Below, in pieces: positions 1 to 11,019 of a stretch of 64,000 nucleotides of DNA. Source of the DNA: Brachionus plicatilis (taxonomy: Eukaryota; Rotifera; Eurotatoria; Ploima; Brachionidae). Location: assembly GCA_010279815.1 (NCBI GenBank), contig QEOQ01000251.1:275432-339431 (forward strand). Direction: 5' to 3'. Both the position numbers and the translations under genes were made by a program. How positions within the stretch are numbered: the stretch's first letter is position 1; each line of letters begins with the position of its first letter. The notes below the pieces were generated by a model. It saw only the letters and a program-made list of their open reading frames with translations, did no database searches and was not told the DNA's origin.

Positions 1-41
1 TTTTACTATTAAAGCATCAAAAATTTAATATTTTTTTCTCC

Positions 42-110
42 ATTGCCTGAAGAAGACTAAAAGTCGAAATAGCTATCGCAAATTTAAATAAAAACATTAT
101 AAATTAACTT
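42..110 (+). repeat. Possible retroelement 3' tail with CTGAAGAAG...GTCGAAA motif
   Basis: The stretch reads CCTGAAGAAGACT, then AAAAGTCGAAATAGC, then an A-rich run. Two other places in the window have the same layout of CTGA-GAAG, a short spacer, and TCGA-A-CG: about 41262-41330 (+) and 58860-58925 (-). Such motifs occur in 3' ends of several retroelement families. No protein-coding part is attached here, so this is only a repeat-tail call. Confidence 0.3.
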
Positions 111-392
111 GTTTTAGTTTTTATTTCAAATAAATTATTCCGATTATCCATTTTTGTTAACCTAATTTCATAAATAATTACGTTTTTTTTTAAATAATAA
201 AGTAATGATAAATAAAATTTTTTTCAATTAGTTCTTATTTTTTTAATCTGGGATTTTTTTTGCTTTAAATTCCTATTTCAAAATTGGCATTAAAAAAATT
301 GGCGATATTCGTAATTTATTTTTATTGGCGATAGAATTTTTTGGAGATAGATTCCTGGCGATAAAAAAAATGGAAATAAAATAAACAGGCGA

Positions 393-1535
393 TAGATTCT
401 TTTTAGACTCTAGGACATTTAAGGTAAATGTGAATGACCATCTGAGCGAAGAATATCAAATAACAGCAGGTGTTCCTCAAGGCTCAGTAATTAGTCCTCT
501 TTTATTTAGTATATATATTAATGACATCCCCAAAAGAAACAAAACAAATAATGAATACTCTCTGCTTTTCGCAGATGATCTAGTAACATTCTTCATTTAT
601 AACAAAAAGGGGAACCTAGAAAATAAGATTAATAAATACCTCAACGAACTAGAACAATGGCTTATTAAATGGAAAATGAAGATATCAGTTGAAAAGTCGT
701 GTTCAGTAGTCTTTTCCAGGTACAAAAAAGAGAGTGATAATCTAAACTTAAAAATTTATGGAAACAGAATAGTGAGCCAAAAAGAAATCAAATTTCTTGG
801 TATTAAATTTGATTCTAAGTTATATTTTAATATACTGGTAGACGAAATCAAAGAACGCTGCAATAATAGGCTAAATATTATTAAGATATTGTCAAACAAA
901 AAATGGGGTCTCAATCAAAACACACTAGGAAATTTATATAAATCTTTAGTCGGATCAATTTTAGACTATTCTTTTCCTTGCTTAAATTCATTTTCAGAAA
1001 ATAATATCAAAAAACTACAAGCAATTCAGAATACAGCAGTCAGATCTATTCTTAAGTTAAAATATGATACTCCCTCCAACATCGTGCATCAAGAGGCTTT
1101 TAATAAACTAAAATTACTAACAGTCTCGAATCGGCTTTTTGAATTGAGTGAGAGATATGTTGGGACAGGACTGAGTCATTCTATTCCATTGGTTGAAAGA
1201 CTGGTGAAGGAATACAAAGAAGGTTTCGAATCAAGATATATTGAATACCCAACTCCATTGTGTAATTGCTACCTTACTATTTCTTCTTTTTTTCCTGAAA
1301 CTTGAACTATTTAAACATGTGCCACATGTAACAATCTTTTCCAATTTATGTCTTTTCAACTTTCATTTTTTTAGATTATTTACTTTATTTTGATTCTTTT
1401 TTTTATCTCATTTTATTAACTTTAATTTCATTTTTATTTTATTTTATTTTTATTTTACTTTTTAACTTAATCTGAAGGAGCTTTAGCTCGGTACAGAAAA
1501 CAAATAAATAAAATAAAAATTAATAATAATTCCTT
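393..1535 (+). mobile_element. 5'-truncated non-LTR retrotransposon (RT C-terminal half and 3' tail)
   Basis: The reading frame is open from about 395 and ends at 1305. It starts inside the reverse transcriptase. Visible motifs are GVPQGSVISPLLFSIYIND (RT block 4/5) and LLFADDLVTF, which holds the catalytic DD pair. The thumb and C-terminal region of a Jockey/CR1-type RT follow (LNELEQWLIKWKMKIS, KFLGIKFD). The endonuclease and RT fingers are missing, which fits 5' truncation during target-primed reverse transcription. The 3' UTR ends in GAAGGAGCTTTAGCTCGGTACAG followed by an A/T-rich repeat. The same tail recurs at 12404-12978, so both copies belong to one family. The element is non-autonomous and no target duplication was resolved. 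Confidence 0.85.
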
Positions 1536-1638
1536 ATTACCAAAATCTCATTTCAAACAAACAAATAATTAAATTGACTTAAATTAAATAAAAGATAAAA
1601 ATCAGCCTTTACTTTTATTTACAAAATAAAATAAAATT

Positions 1639-3034
1639 TTATTCTTGTTCGTCAACAACAGCCTTCTTCTTTTCGGCCACAAAAGGCACAGTGCCAGGCT
1701 TGCTGTGAGCCCGTCTGTTCGCCTCTTTTCTTTGTCTGCTAGCCTTGATAATTCTATTTTCTTTGATGGCATTATAAACAGGCCTCGGCAAGTGTCTGTG
1801 CCGCTTAATGGTCTTAATCTGCGGAAAGTACTTGAATTTCTCTTTAAGCTTTTCGCCATACTCCAGCTGCTCGCGCTCCCTCGGCTTCATCAGGCCCAGT
1901 TTCTCAGCCGCCTGCGCCTTCCACATCCGAATGTTCATCTCATCACTTCCCGATATTATGTACTTGTCGTCCAGCGACCACTTGATCGCCATCACATGCT
2001 GCATTCGCTTCGTGTGGTACACTTCCCGCGAATGACCATTGTTCGCCTCGAAAATTCTAATTGTCTTGTCGTAGCTGGCGCTCACAAACTGCTTGCCTGT
2101 TGGCGAATAGTCCAGGGCCATCACTGCGCCAACATGGTCCTTGTGAACCTGCAGCGGACAGTCCAACTTTCTCATGTCGAATGTGTACAAATTGTGGTCC
2201 TCATTGGCCACTGTGAAGATCATGGCCTCCAATGGGTTCCAGCATATTTGATTTGAACTCATGGCCAGCACAACTTTTCTCATGGGCACAGACTGGCGAA
2301 TGTCGTACAATATGATGGACCTGTCCGCGGCCGCACTCGCCAATATGTTGTGCTCAACTGGACTGAATTTGGTGGAATAGTGCGAGTCGACGCCCCACGA
2401 ATAGCTCTTGACCGGCTCCAAGTGGTTTATGTCCCACACGTCCACTCTTTCGCCACTGGTCGCATAGACCGGCTTCTTAAAATGATGGTCAATGGAAGTG
2501 TAGAATGTTTTGCCAACAATGGTCTGAATGGCATGGCAGCTTTTCGATTTGCTCAATGGGTCGTAGCTCCAGTGTTTGATGATTTTGTCGTTGCCGCATG
2601 AGAGGAACATGGACGCAGAGGGGTTCATGCAGATGCCGCGCACAAACCCGTCATGAGCTATGTAGGTCTGCAGACACTTGCGCTCCGCTAGATTCCATAT
2701 TTTTATCTCACCATCGCATGCACCCGAAAGGAGAATGCTCAACTGGGTGGGATGCTTGCACAAGGCGTGCACGCCGTCTTTGTGACCGTCGAGACTGCCC
2801 AAGAATGGTTTGGCGAAGACGCGCTCCAGTTTTGTGGAGTTGAGGGCGCGCGAGTATTCGCGCGGCACTTCCAATGGATGCAGGGATGAGTCGTAGTTAC
2901 GGGGCACTAGATCAAGCTTGGCTTTTAGTTAATGGCAAAAGAGGCGAGCAGAAAAGTTATTTACTTTTAAATATGTCCTTTTTGGTCTCGCGAACGTAGT
3001 CGTTCGGATCCCGGCACAGCATTTTTACCTTCAT
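1639..3034 (-). CDS. DCAF13: DCAF13/Sof1 WD40-repeat protein of the small-subunit processome
   Basis: Two exons on the minus strand: 3034-2965 (start MKVKMLCRDPNDYV) and 2906-1639. The 58-bp intron has a GTAAAT donor and CTAG acceptor. Splicing after codon 23 gives 445 residues, the length of human DCAF13. The family's N-terminal signature follows (PRNYDSSLHPLEVPREY, ALNSTKLERVFAKPF), then WD repeats from about residue 65 to 350 (GHKDGVHALCKHP, SGACDGEIKIWNL, SCGNDKIIKHW, SASYDKTIRIFE, SGSDEMNIRMWK). A lysine/arginine-rich Sof1 tail closes it (HRHLPRPVYNA, RRKEANRRAH-like). In other eukaryotes the protein acts in 18S rRNA maturation and as a CUL4-DDB1 substrate receptor. Its GC content is far above the flanks, as expected for a conserved exon. 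No frame breaks were seen. The symbol is assigned by similarity recognised by eye. Confidence 0.95.
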
Positions 3035-3384
3035 GGTTGTTTTATTTACTTTTTTTTTTTTTTAAAAAAAATTGAAATAATTTTTTAAATGAGTTTTTTT
3101 TTCTAATATGTTCAGATCTAGATCTTCAAGCGCATGAATTTTAAAAATTAACTTGCCAAAATTTTCTTTACTTTTGAAAAAAATTTTAAAATTTTTAACG
3201 AAATTTTTTTTTTTAATTTTTCTTTAGCACTCTAATTGGTTATTACTAAAACACAGACCTATACTTATCTACCCAATTTTTAAAAATAAAATAACTAATT
3301 TATAATGCAAATAAAATAGAAAAACACTTTTTTTAAATTTTGTCTCTTTTTTAAATATATCATTCAAATCTAAAGTGTTTCACT

Positions 3385-3764
3385 AAGTGTTGGCAATCGA
3401 TTATCAATAATCGATTCAATAATCGACTTACTTTAAATCGATTAATTTTTTTTAGTCTAAAAGTTCTAATTTATCTCGAAATTAAAAGTTAGGAAAGCAA
3501 AAAATATTATTTTTTAATAAAAAAAAGTTTTTAAATTCATATAAAATTTGAGATTTAAAGCAAAATAAAAAATTAAAATTACTATAAATTGAATAAACCT
3601 TTTTTATTAAAAAATAATATTTTTTGCTTTCCTAACTTTTAATTTCGAGATAAATTAGAACTATCATAGTCATCTAGAAAAAATTATTCGATTTAATAGT
3701 CAACTAAAAAAAATTAGCTGATTTATTAAATTTGTCAATCGATTGGAGTCAATTACCAACACTA
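3385..3764. mobile_element. hAT-type MITE, fold-back, with 8-bp target duplication
   Basis: The ends are AAGTGTTGGCAATCGATTA (left) and, on the other strand, TAGTGTTGGTAATTGACTC (right). GTTTCACT flanks both sides (3377-3384 and 3765-3772), an 8-bp duplication as made by hAT transposases. The inner arms 3463-3530 and 3596-3664 are almost perfectly complementary and include the palindromic core TTAGGAAAGCAAAAAATATT. There is no ORF. Partial relatives with GGCAATCGATT lie at 15796 and 22728 (and its duplicate at 30991). Confidence 0.8.
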
Positions 3765-3772
3765 GTTTCACT

Positions 3773-5208
3773 AAATCAGAAGAGAAAAGTTTTATTTAAT
3801 AATAAAACGAGCCAAAAAAAATTATCTAAAAATTCCAACAAAAAAAAATTTTTTAAATTTTAAATTTTTAAATTAACAATAATTTAATATAAATTGTTAA
3901 ATGATGCAAATGCAAAAGTGTTATTTTGAATTAGCTAAAACATTAAGCATTTTTTCTTATGAGTCGACTGAATATGTTATATATCCTTTCTCCATATTTT
4001 TGTGTTCTTTAATACAAAATAATAAAAATTAATTATCAATTTTTTTGCAATTAATCGCTTTTTTCATTAATTAATTTGTCTTGCCAATATACGAATTTTT
4101 ATTTATTTATCTTGATTTTTAAAACTCTTCGAAAATTTAAGCTTTATTTTCTTCTAAAAGAAGAGATGGCTAATTATGAACAATCAATGGGCTCATTATT
4201 GAAAAAAAAAAATATTTTTATTGTCAAAATAAGTGTAAACAAATTTAATTTTTTGAAATTATTTGGAGTTTTTTTATTATATTTTTGGTATTTTTTATTA
4301 AATTTATGGTGATTGTAATAAAAATATGGAAAAATTATTAATTTAGGAGTAATTAATTAAAAATGTGGAAAATAAATAAAAAATATTGCATAAATATTAT
4401 ATATGTTATTTTTTTATTAAATTTGTGGTAAAAATTACTATTTTTGTGGTTTTTTTCAATTATTTTTATGGTTTCAAAATATTAAAGCTCGCTAATTAAC
4501 AGTAATCATATCAGATAACCATTAGGATTTTCAATTTTGTAAAAAATCTCAAGTGAAAACAAAAGTAAGAAGTATTTAAGTGACATGCAATTTGGATTTT
4601 ATTGATATTTTTGATATTGGATTTTTGATTTTATTTCTACTAAAATGAAATGAAATTTGAAATATATTTATCCAAATTGATTAGTGATGAAAAATGAAAA
4701 TATTAATGTTTAATTAATTTTAAAAAATTTTTCTTATTTATACTTGCCAAAATGCTACTAAAATTTATTTTGCTTTATTGAATTATTTTTTTTGCTAAAT
4801 TAACTTTGCTGAAAATAGTCTTTAAAAATTTGCTGAATTAAAACTTGCTTAACTGATTGATTCCCTTCGTGTTTTACAATTCAAACATTTTTTAACCAAA
4901 ACTAGAATTTAATAAGATTTTTTGTGCATATAAAGTTTTTTTATAAAAAATAATTTTGTTTTGCATTCATAGACAAATATTTCAAAAGTTTTAAATCTTT
5001 TTTGTGCTGAAAATGGCATTGTGAATTTTGATACCAAAAACAAAAGCAAAATATTGAAAATGCCAGAGCTTATGTTCTGACAGATCAAAACAAATTCTGT
5101 AAATTTTAGCAACTGATTCATTCTCTGAATCAAAAACATAAAAATGTTTTAATAATAATATAATATGTAACATAATATCCCAAATTAACTTTTGTCTGAA
5201 CTTTGCAG
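3773..5208. other. AT-rich intergenic stretch, no supported gene
   Basis: This is low-complexity A/T sequence. A 78-codon frame at 4076-4312 (+) is made mostly of Phe, Leu and Lys codons from T/A runs and has no recognisable domain, so I treat it as chance. Near 4979-5085 there is a short better-balanced frame after a TTCATAG acceptor-like site. It could be a decayed exon, but it stops without a donor. Confidence 0.5.
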
Positions 5209-5322
5209 ATTAATAACAGAGTTTTGCAGAATCACTATATTCTTGGTACAGAGGATATATCAGTTGCTTCAGTTTATAGAACAAGTTTTGATCCGTCAAA
5301 ACTTGAGCCTTGGAATTTTTAA
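5209..5322 (+). other. Candidate terminal coding exon, unrecognised
   Basis: A good acceptor (CTTTGCAG) is followed by 37 open codons ending in TAA. The composition is balanced and unlike the A/T flanks (HYILGTEDISVASVYRTSF, then DPSKLEPWNF). No upstream exon could be joined with confidence and the product is not recognised. It may be a relic of a host gene or a transposon. Confidence 0.2.
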
Positions 5323-5457
5323 AATTTAAATTTTAAATTTTTGTACCAAAATTCACAATGGCCTGAAAATCTTTATAAATGAAACAAATAATTGGCTAAA
5401 TTAGTTTATTAAGATCTTTATTAATTATTGTTCTATTAAAAAATGATATTTTTTTGC

Positions 5458-5721
5458 CTAGACATAGTCAACCGGTATTGTGGTAAAATCCGGTTTTACA
5501 CATTGATAAAGTGATTGATCAAAATAATAGCCGGGATAGCAATGGCAAGTACAATCCTGATAATCTTCATAAGAATTGGGATAGCAACTTAAAGTGCAAT
5601 AAACGCGTGTAGTTGTTGTACTCCATGGAAGTGTTGTATCATATCTGTCTGGGTAATCTAATGGAACGCTGAAAATTCCAGTAATTAATAGCCAGCTAAA
5701 AACAAAAGAAATCTTGGACAT
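5458..5721 (-). CDS. Small secreted cysteine-rich protein
   Basis: An 87-residue single-exon frame. It begins with a lysine and a hydrophobic stretch typical of a cleaved signal peptide (KISFVFSWLLITGIFSVP, residues 3-20). The mature part holds six cysteines in about 33 residues (YCTLSCYPNS, DCTCHCYPGYYF, YQCVKP), which could form three disulphides as in EGF-like or TIL-like knots. The spacing does not let me choose between them. Threonine-rich segments (TTLPWSTTTTR) could be O-glycosylated. The start at 5721 is supported because a duplicated copy of this gene's 5' flank ends at a matching ATG near 6238. No specific function can be named. Confidence 0.6.
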   Translation of the reverse strand: MSKISFVFSWLLITGIFSVPLDYPDRYDTTLPWSTTTTRVYCTLSCYPNSYEDYQDCTCHCYPGYYFDQSLYQCVKPDFTTIPVDYV

Positions 5722-6185
5722 TTTTAAAAATTAAAATCAAAAGAATAAACCATTTATAGAATTTTCAAAACTAGAAAAGCCTTGAATAAATTTCAAATTA
5801 AAAAATAGATGAATGTCAGTAAAAATTTTTGTAAATTTTTAAATGTTAATCAGATATAAAATAAATCATTATTACTCAAACTGGTGGCTTTTAAAATATA
5901 ACATAAAATTTAATGTTGAAAAAATTTCTTATTTAGATTATAACTTAAAATCTAAATAAGAAATTCTATTTAAAAAATGTGGACTTTAAAAAAGATGCAA
6001 ATATGTAATTGCCTATAATAAAATAATAATTTGCATACAATTTTTTATTATTTTTGATATTTAAAACAACGAAATCATTTAATTTTGAAGGTACTCAGAA
6101 ATTTAAATCGAATCGAATCGACAATTTTATGATTAAAAAAAATATTAAAGTGTATTTTTTTAATTTTTATAACATATACAAGATA

Positions 6186-6366
6186 AATTTAAATATTATG
6201 ATCTCATAAATATCTTTAACAAAAGTAATCCTGGACATTTTTAAAATTTAAAATCAAAAGAATAAAACATTTATAGAATTTTCAAAATTAGAAAAGCCTT
6301 AAATAAATTTCAAATTAAAAAATAAATAAATATCATTTTTTTAATTTTTAAATGTTAATCAGTTAG
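6186..6366 (-). pseudogene. Duplicated 5' end of the Cys-rich gene, cut off after about 7 codons
   Basis: Positions 6227-6366 repeat 5712-5860 with scattered changes. That is the sequence upstream of the 5721 start codon plus its first codons. The copy starts with M-S-R-I-T-F-V where the gene has M-S-K-I-S-F-V, then diverges and soon meets a stop. The distal part of the duplication continues after the LINE, at about 9464-9600. The non-LTR element therefore landed inside this copy. Confidence 0.6.
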
Positions 6367-6370
6367 TTAA

Positions 6371-9300
6371 AAATCAGTTAAAAACCCAACAAACCTCAGT
6401 AATGAACTTCAAAACAAAAATTCAAAAACAAAAAACCAACATAAAAAACAAAAAAAAAAACTAAATCAATCCTCAATTAACAATTACTTAAAGTGTTTCT
6501 ACACCAATGCCACTTCACTCGTCAATAAGTTAAACGAGCTTCAAATTATTATCAACACTTATGTCCCAAATGTAATCGCCATAACTGAAACTTGGTTTAA
6601 CAACAAATCTAATCGTTCAATTAACAATTACACGTCTTATATCAAGGACAGATGTGAGATGGCTGGTGGAGGAGTTGCTTTATTCATCAGAAATGATGTA
6701 GATTCATGTGAGGTTGACGATATAAGACTACAAAACACTTCTGGTGAACAAGTTTGGTGCCAACTAAATATCAGCGAAGAGCGAATTCTTATTGGATGCA
6801 TTTACAGGCCACCTAATTCTAACAGAGAAATAGCTCTACGTTTGAACGAATCAATATTGGTCGCGAAGAGTTTAGTTGACAAAAACAAGTTTACCAGCCT
6901 TATCATCTTTGGTGACTTTAATCATCCAAATATCGAATGGAACAACGACGGTGGTAAATGCGAAAGCAGATACTCCCAAAGTTGCGAGTTTTTAGAGACT
7001 TTAGAATCAAATTTTTTGAGCCAAGTAGTCATCGAACCAAATTTAGGAAACAACGTACTTGATCTTATCATAATTGATGACCCTAATAGAATTTATAACG
7101 TAGTAACGGGGCCACCACTTGGATCAACTAAACGTATGCATTTACACAATACGCTTTACTGCAACTACATATTAAACGAAAAAACCAAGTTGGAACAAAA
7201 GTCAACAAACAAGCCTTTGTACTTATATGATAAATGCAACTCCGATTTATTCAACGAACATATATGCAAAATTAACTGGGCTGAAGAGGACTCAAAAACG
7301 AACGTAGATTCATTTTATGAAACAATTATTAGAGTTTACTCTGAAGCATCGGAAATGTCTATTCCGACATTTTACGCAAATAGCAAGTCAAAACCAAAGT
7401 GGTTGAACAAAGACCTTAAAGATTTATGTAGAAAAAAGTTTAGCCTATGGAGCAAAATCAGAGCATCTACTGAAAATGAACAACTAAGAAAAGAGTACAA
7501 TCGATTATGCAAAATTCTGAAAAAATTGATAAAAACTGAAAAACAAAAATTTGAAGCTACGCTTGCCAAAAATTCAAAAAATAACCCGAAACTATTACAC
7601 GCTTATATTAAGCAACAATCCAAATGTAAGGAATCGATTCGGGCTATTAAAGATAATGATGGAATATTAAGAACAAAAACGAGTGAAATTGTAGAGTGTC
7701 TTAGTCACCAGTTTTTCAGTGTCTTTAATAAACCAGATGATAACGTCGTAACGCCAAACTTCCCCAAAAGAACCTCATCTGTTTGTGATGTAGACGATTG
7801 TATGTTTGAACCGATTGAAGTTTTTAATGAACTCAGACGAATGAACAAGAATAAATCACCTGGCGATGACGGCCTCCATCCAAATATATTAAAAACTTGT
7901 GCAGCCAGTTTATCCGAACCCCTCTCAAGAATTTTCATTAAATCTTTTAACTCTGGTACAATTACAGAGCGCTGGCGAGAGGCTAACATTAGTCCTATTT
8001 TCAAGAGTGGACAGCGTACAAGCCCATCTAACTACAGGCCTATCTCTTTAACTTCGGTGCCCTGCAAAATTATGGAAAGATTAATAAAAAGAGTTATGGT
8101 CGACTATTTAGATAAAAACAAATTAATTTCGAACTTTCAACATGGGTTTGTAAAGTTTAAATCATGCGTTACAAACCTACTAGAATCTCTTGATGTTATC
8201 ACGGAAACTCTCAACAGAGGCTTTGCTATTGATGTAGTCTTTCTTGACCTAATGAAAGCCTTTGATATGGTCCCTCACAAAGAAATGATCGTCAAGCTAA
8301 AGGCTTATGGCTTTCAGGGTCGTTTATTAAAATGGCTTGAATCCTTTCTTAATAAAAGAAGGCAAAGGGTTGTCATTGGTGATTCGATCTCAAAATGGAA
8401 GGAAGTATTGAGCGGAGTACCCCAGGGCTCTGTACTTGGGCCTTTGCTTTTTATAATATTCATAAATGACATGCCTGACTGTTTGAGTCATCTGTGCAGG
8501 CTCTTTGCTGATGATAGTAAACTTAATGCGATCATAAAAAATTGTAAGGATCAAGATCAATTACAAGAGGATTTAAATAAAATTCTTAAATGGACGATCG
8601 ATTGGAAAATGAAATTTAACTACAGCAAGTGTAAAACAATGCATATTGGTAATGCTAAGATTCATCAAAACAGAAACTACAGTTTTCAAGATGATAATGA
8701 TAATCAAACACACACAATAATTAATACGCAAAATGAGAAAGATCTTGGTATTACCATAAACAACAAGCTTAAATGGGATGATCATATTAAGAATATAGTT
8801 CTGAGAGCGAACTTAATGCTGGGAAAATTGAAACGAACGTTTACTAATTGGAATGTTCAAACATTTAAGATCCTCTACATAACTCACGTTCGACCGCTCT
8901 TAGAATATGCAGTTGTTGCGTGGAACCCTTGTAAAAGGCAAGACATTAAATTGTTAGAAAAGGTTCAACGGAGAGGAACAAAAAGTATTCCACAATTAAG
9001 AAATAAAAGTTATAAAGAGCGTTTGGAAATATTAAAACTAACAACTCTCGAAGAGAGGAGAAAAAGAGGTGACTTGATACAACTTTACAAATTTAAAAAT
9101 AATTTTAACCGCATCATATGGTATCATCCGATTTGTTATACACCAGCTTCTAACTCAACTAGACCTGCAGGATCAACAAGGTCGGGACAAAAACTCTATC
9201 GACAACTAGTCAAAAACTGTTCTGCTAGGCATAATTTTTTTTCCAATCGAACTGCAACTTCTTGGAATGAATTACCAAGTGAGGTTACTAATGCACAAAC

Positions 9301-9424
9301 AATCAATTCATTCAAAAATCAATACGATAAACTGCGACTTAAAAATTCTTTATGTGCCGAATTTCGAAGCGAACTTATCTGTCATAGCTCGGTACATGAT
9401 GTACCTGGCTCCGCGAGTATTTAA
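6371..9424 (+). CDS. Retrotransposon polyprotein: AP endonuclease, reverse transcriptase
   Basis: The frame is open from 6371 without stops to 9424. The first in-frame ATG is at 6659, but similarity to the endonuclease starts upstream near 6470 (CFYTNATSLVNKLNEL, AITETWF), so the original start is lost or non-canonical. Endonuclease motifs continue (GGGVALFIR, IGCIYRPPNS, IIFGDFNHPNIEW). RT motifs follow: NKSPGDDGLHPNILK, NYRPISLTSVPCKIMERLI, FLDLMKAFDMVPH, GVPQGSVLGPLLFIIFIND and LFADDSKLNA with the catalytic DD. The C-terminal part includes ITHVRPLLEYAVVAWNP and a segment shared with 43363-43680. The RT looks intact. It reverse-transcribes its own RNA at a nicked target. No separate ORF1 was found, so the copy may be 5' incomplete. 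Confidence 0.85.
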   Translation, partial: KSVKNPTNLSNELQNKNSKTKNQHKKQKKKLNQSSINNYLKCFYTNATSLVNKLNELQIIINTYVPNVIAITETWFNNKSNRSINNYTSYIKDRCEMAGGGVALFIRNDVDSCEVDDIRLQNTSGEQVWCQLNISEERILIGCIYRPPNSNREIALRLNESILVAKSLVDKNKFTSLIIFGDFNHPNIEWNNDGGKCESRYSQSCEFLETLESNFLSQVVIEPNLGNNVLDLIIIDDPNRIYNVVTGPPLGSTKRMHLHNTLYCNYILNEKTKLEQKSTNKPLYLYDKCNSDLFNEHICKINWAEEDSKTNVDSFYETIIRVYSEASEMSIPTFYANSKSKPKWLNKDLKDLCRKKFSLWSKIRASTENEQLRKEYNRLCKILKKLIKTEKQKFEATLAKNSKNNPKLLHAYIKQQSKCKESIRAIKDNDGILRTKTSEIVECLSHQFFSVFNKPDDNVVTPNFPKRTSSVCDVDDCMFEPIEVFNELRRMNKNKSPGDDGLHPNILKTCAASLSEPLSRIFIKSFNSGTITERWREANISPIFKSGQRTSPSNYRPISLTSVPCKIMERLIKRVMVDYLDKNKLISNFQHGFVKFKSCVTNLLESLDVITETLNRGFAIDVVFLDLMKAFDMVPHKEMIVKLKAYGFQGRLLKWLESFLNKRRQRVVIGDSISKWKEVLSGVPQGSVLGPLLFIIFINDMPDCLSHLCRLFADDSKLNAIIKNCKDQDQLQEDLNKILKWTIDWKMKFNYSKCKTMHIGNAKIHQNRNYSFQDDNDNQTHTIINTQNEKDLGITINNKLKWDDHIKNIVLRANLMLGKLKRTFTNWNVQTFKILYITHVRPLLEYAVVAWNPCKRQDIKLLEKVQRRGTKSIPQLRNKSYKERLEILKLTTLEERRKRGDLIQLYKFKNNFNRIIWYHPICYTPASNSTRPAGSTRSGQKLYRQLVKNCSARHNFFSNRTATSWNELPSEVTNAQTINSFKNQYDKLRLKNSLCAEFRSELICHSSVHDVPGSASI

Positions 9425-9463
9425 CTCGTCACAGATTAATTAATAATAATAATAATAATAATC
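6371..9463 (+). mobile_element. Near-complete non-LTR retrotransposon (CR1/L2-like EN-RT)
   Basis: The element runs from the A-rich leader to an (AAT)n tail at 9436-9462. It sits inside the duplicated promoter segment: sequence matching 5710-5860 stops at 6366 and matching sequence resumes at 9464. A short ATCAG occurs at both edges and may be the target duplication. The 3' UTR holds the complementary pair TCGGTACATGATGTACC and a GC-rich stretch. It resembles the tail of the truncated copy at 43318-43806, so both probably use related 3' recognition structures. Confidence 0.8.
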
Positions 9464-9601
9464 ATCAGAGATAAATAAATGCTGATAAATCACATTGATA
9501 GATTTTAAGATACAAAATAAAATTTAATGTTAAAATAATTTCTTATTTAACTGACAAGTATTTTTATTTAAAAATATTGCGTTGGACTTTAAAAAATAAT
9601 T

Positions 9602-9711
9602 TTAATTGTCTTGAAATAGAGTATCCGATCCAAATAATAATTCTATGTCGACGTCTCCTTCATCGTTAGACTCTTCTTGATCATCATTTTTATCAAAGTG
9701 CGAACAACACC
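9602..9711 (-). other. Candidate acidic C-terminal coding exon, unrecognised
   Basis: On the minus strand an AATAAG acceptor-like site is followed by about 36 open codons rich in Asp and Glu (NDDQEESNDEGDVDIELLF) ending in TAA. The composition is not the usual A/T drift. No upstream exon was joined. It could be the end of a transposase or of a host gene. Confidence 0.2.
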
Positions 9712-10446
9712 CTTATTCTCGTCACAAGTTGAAATAGGACATAGTAGTTAACAAATTGCCAAATATTAAAAAAATTTTAAAAATCTAGTAAAAATGAAAT
9801 TGTTAATAGAAATAAATTAAATTAAGGTATTACTTATTTAATTTCATTAATTTAGTAAGTTTTTGCAATTATTTAATTCTATTAATTAGTAAAAAATTAA
9901 GCCCACATATCAATAATTAAGTTGCCATAAAGAAAATTTATTAAACAGAGTTAACAATTTGGATATGCTGTAGATTAGATGGATATTAGTTAAAATAAAA
10001 ATGAAAAATTTAATAATTTATAATTTAGATTTAGAAAATTTTTTTTTAAAAAATCTTAAAATTGATTAGAATAAATCTAATTATTTTTTTTTTAATATTT
10101 TGGCACAAATTTGTCACACCTTCTATAAAAAAATTCAATGGTAACTTTTCAATTTAAATATTTTACTTTTGAAGCATATTTCTAATTTTGTCTTATTTCA
10201 TTAATTCTCTAAGAATTAAGGTGCCCCAAATCATAAACACTAGTTAAGGATAGAGAAAATTTTTTTTTTGATATACAATTTTTTGCGGAGAATTCGAATT
10301 TGAACATATTTTTTTGATCTGTCTACTTATTTTTGCTTTATCAAATGAAACAAGATTACTTATTTTCAACATAAATTAGAACAAAAATTTCTTGAAAATT
10401 TAACAAATTTTGAAATTTAATTTTTTTACAATAAATAGTCCTTGAA
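9712..10446. other. AT-rich intergenic stretch, nothing supported
   Basis: I see only A/T-rich sequence with no recognisable gene, RNA or paired repeat ends. Confidence 0.5.
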
Positions 10447-11019
10447 ATGTACTTTCTAAATTTGTGTTTTTTTACCTTTATCAGCAAAATAATTGACAAT
10501 TTTAGGATTAAAACTGGCTTAGATCAAGATAACATAGCTGCAAGCTTGCAATTAAAAAGCAGAAAAGAAGTTCATCGTTATATAAATAAGTGTAGAAATT
10601 CACTTCAGCAGGTCTTGGTTCCAAATTATATTGAAAACCAAACAAGAGATTTTTTATTAACTCAATGTACCGAAATAGCAGACTCTTTGCTTAAAACAAA
10701 AGATGACCTACTTATATACATAGCTGATGGTAAATAATCAGTTTAAATGAAATTACTAACATATCATTTAATTTTTTTTTTGTGAAAAGAAACTTACTGA
10801 TACTGCCAAAAAATCTCAAATAATTCGTTTCAGAGAAGAACATATTCCGATCATAAAAAAAGACAATTAGTTAAACCATTCATTGTTTGTTGTCAAAATG
10901 GTCGTTTTGTAAACGTTACTGGTTTATTTGATGCCCAAACTAATGATGAACAGTGCCTAAATCAAATATTCAAAAATGTGAAATATTTTTGTTTGATTAA
11001 AGAAGGAGATATTTTTTAG

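Noticed and set aside
1602..2843. Several frames of 75-203 codons on both strands across DCAF13
   Set aside because: They are shadows of the DCAF13 exon in other frames and have no domain.
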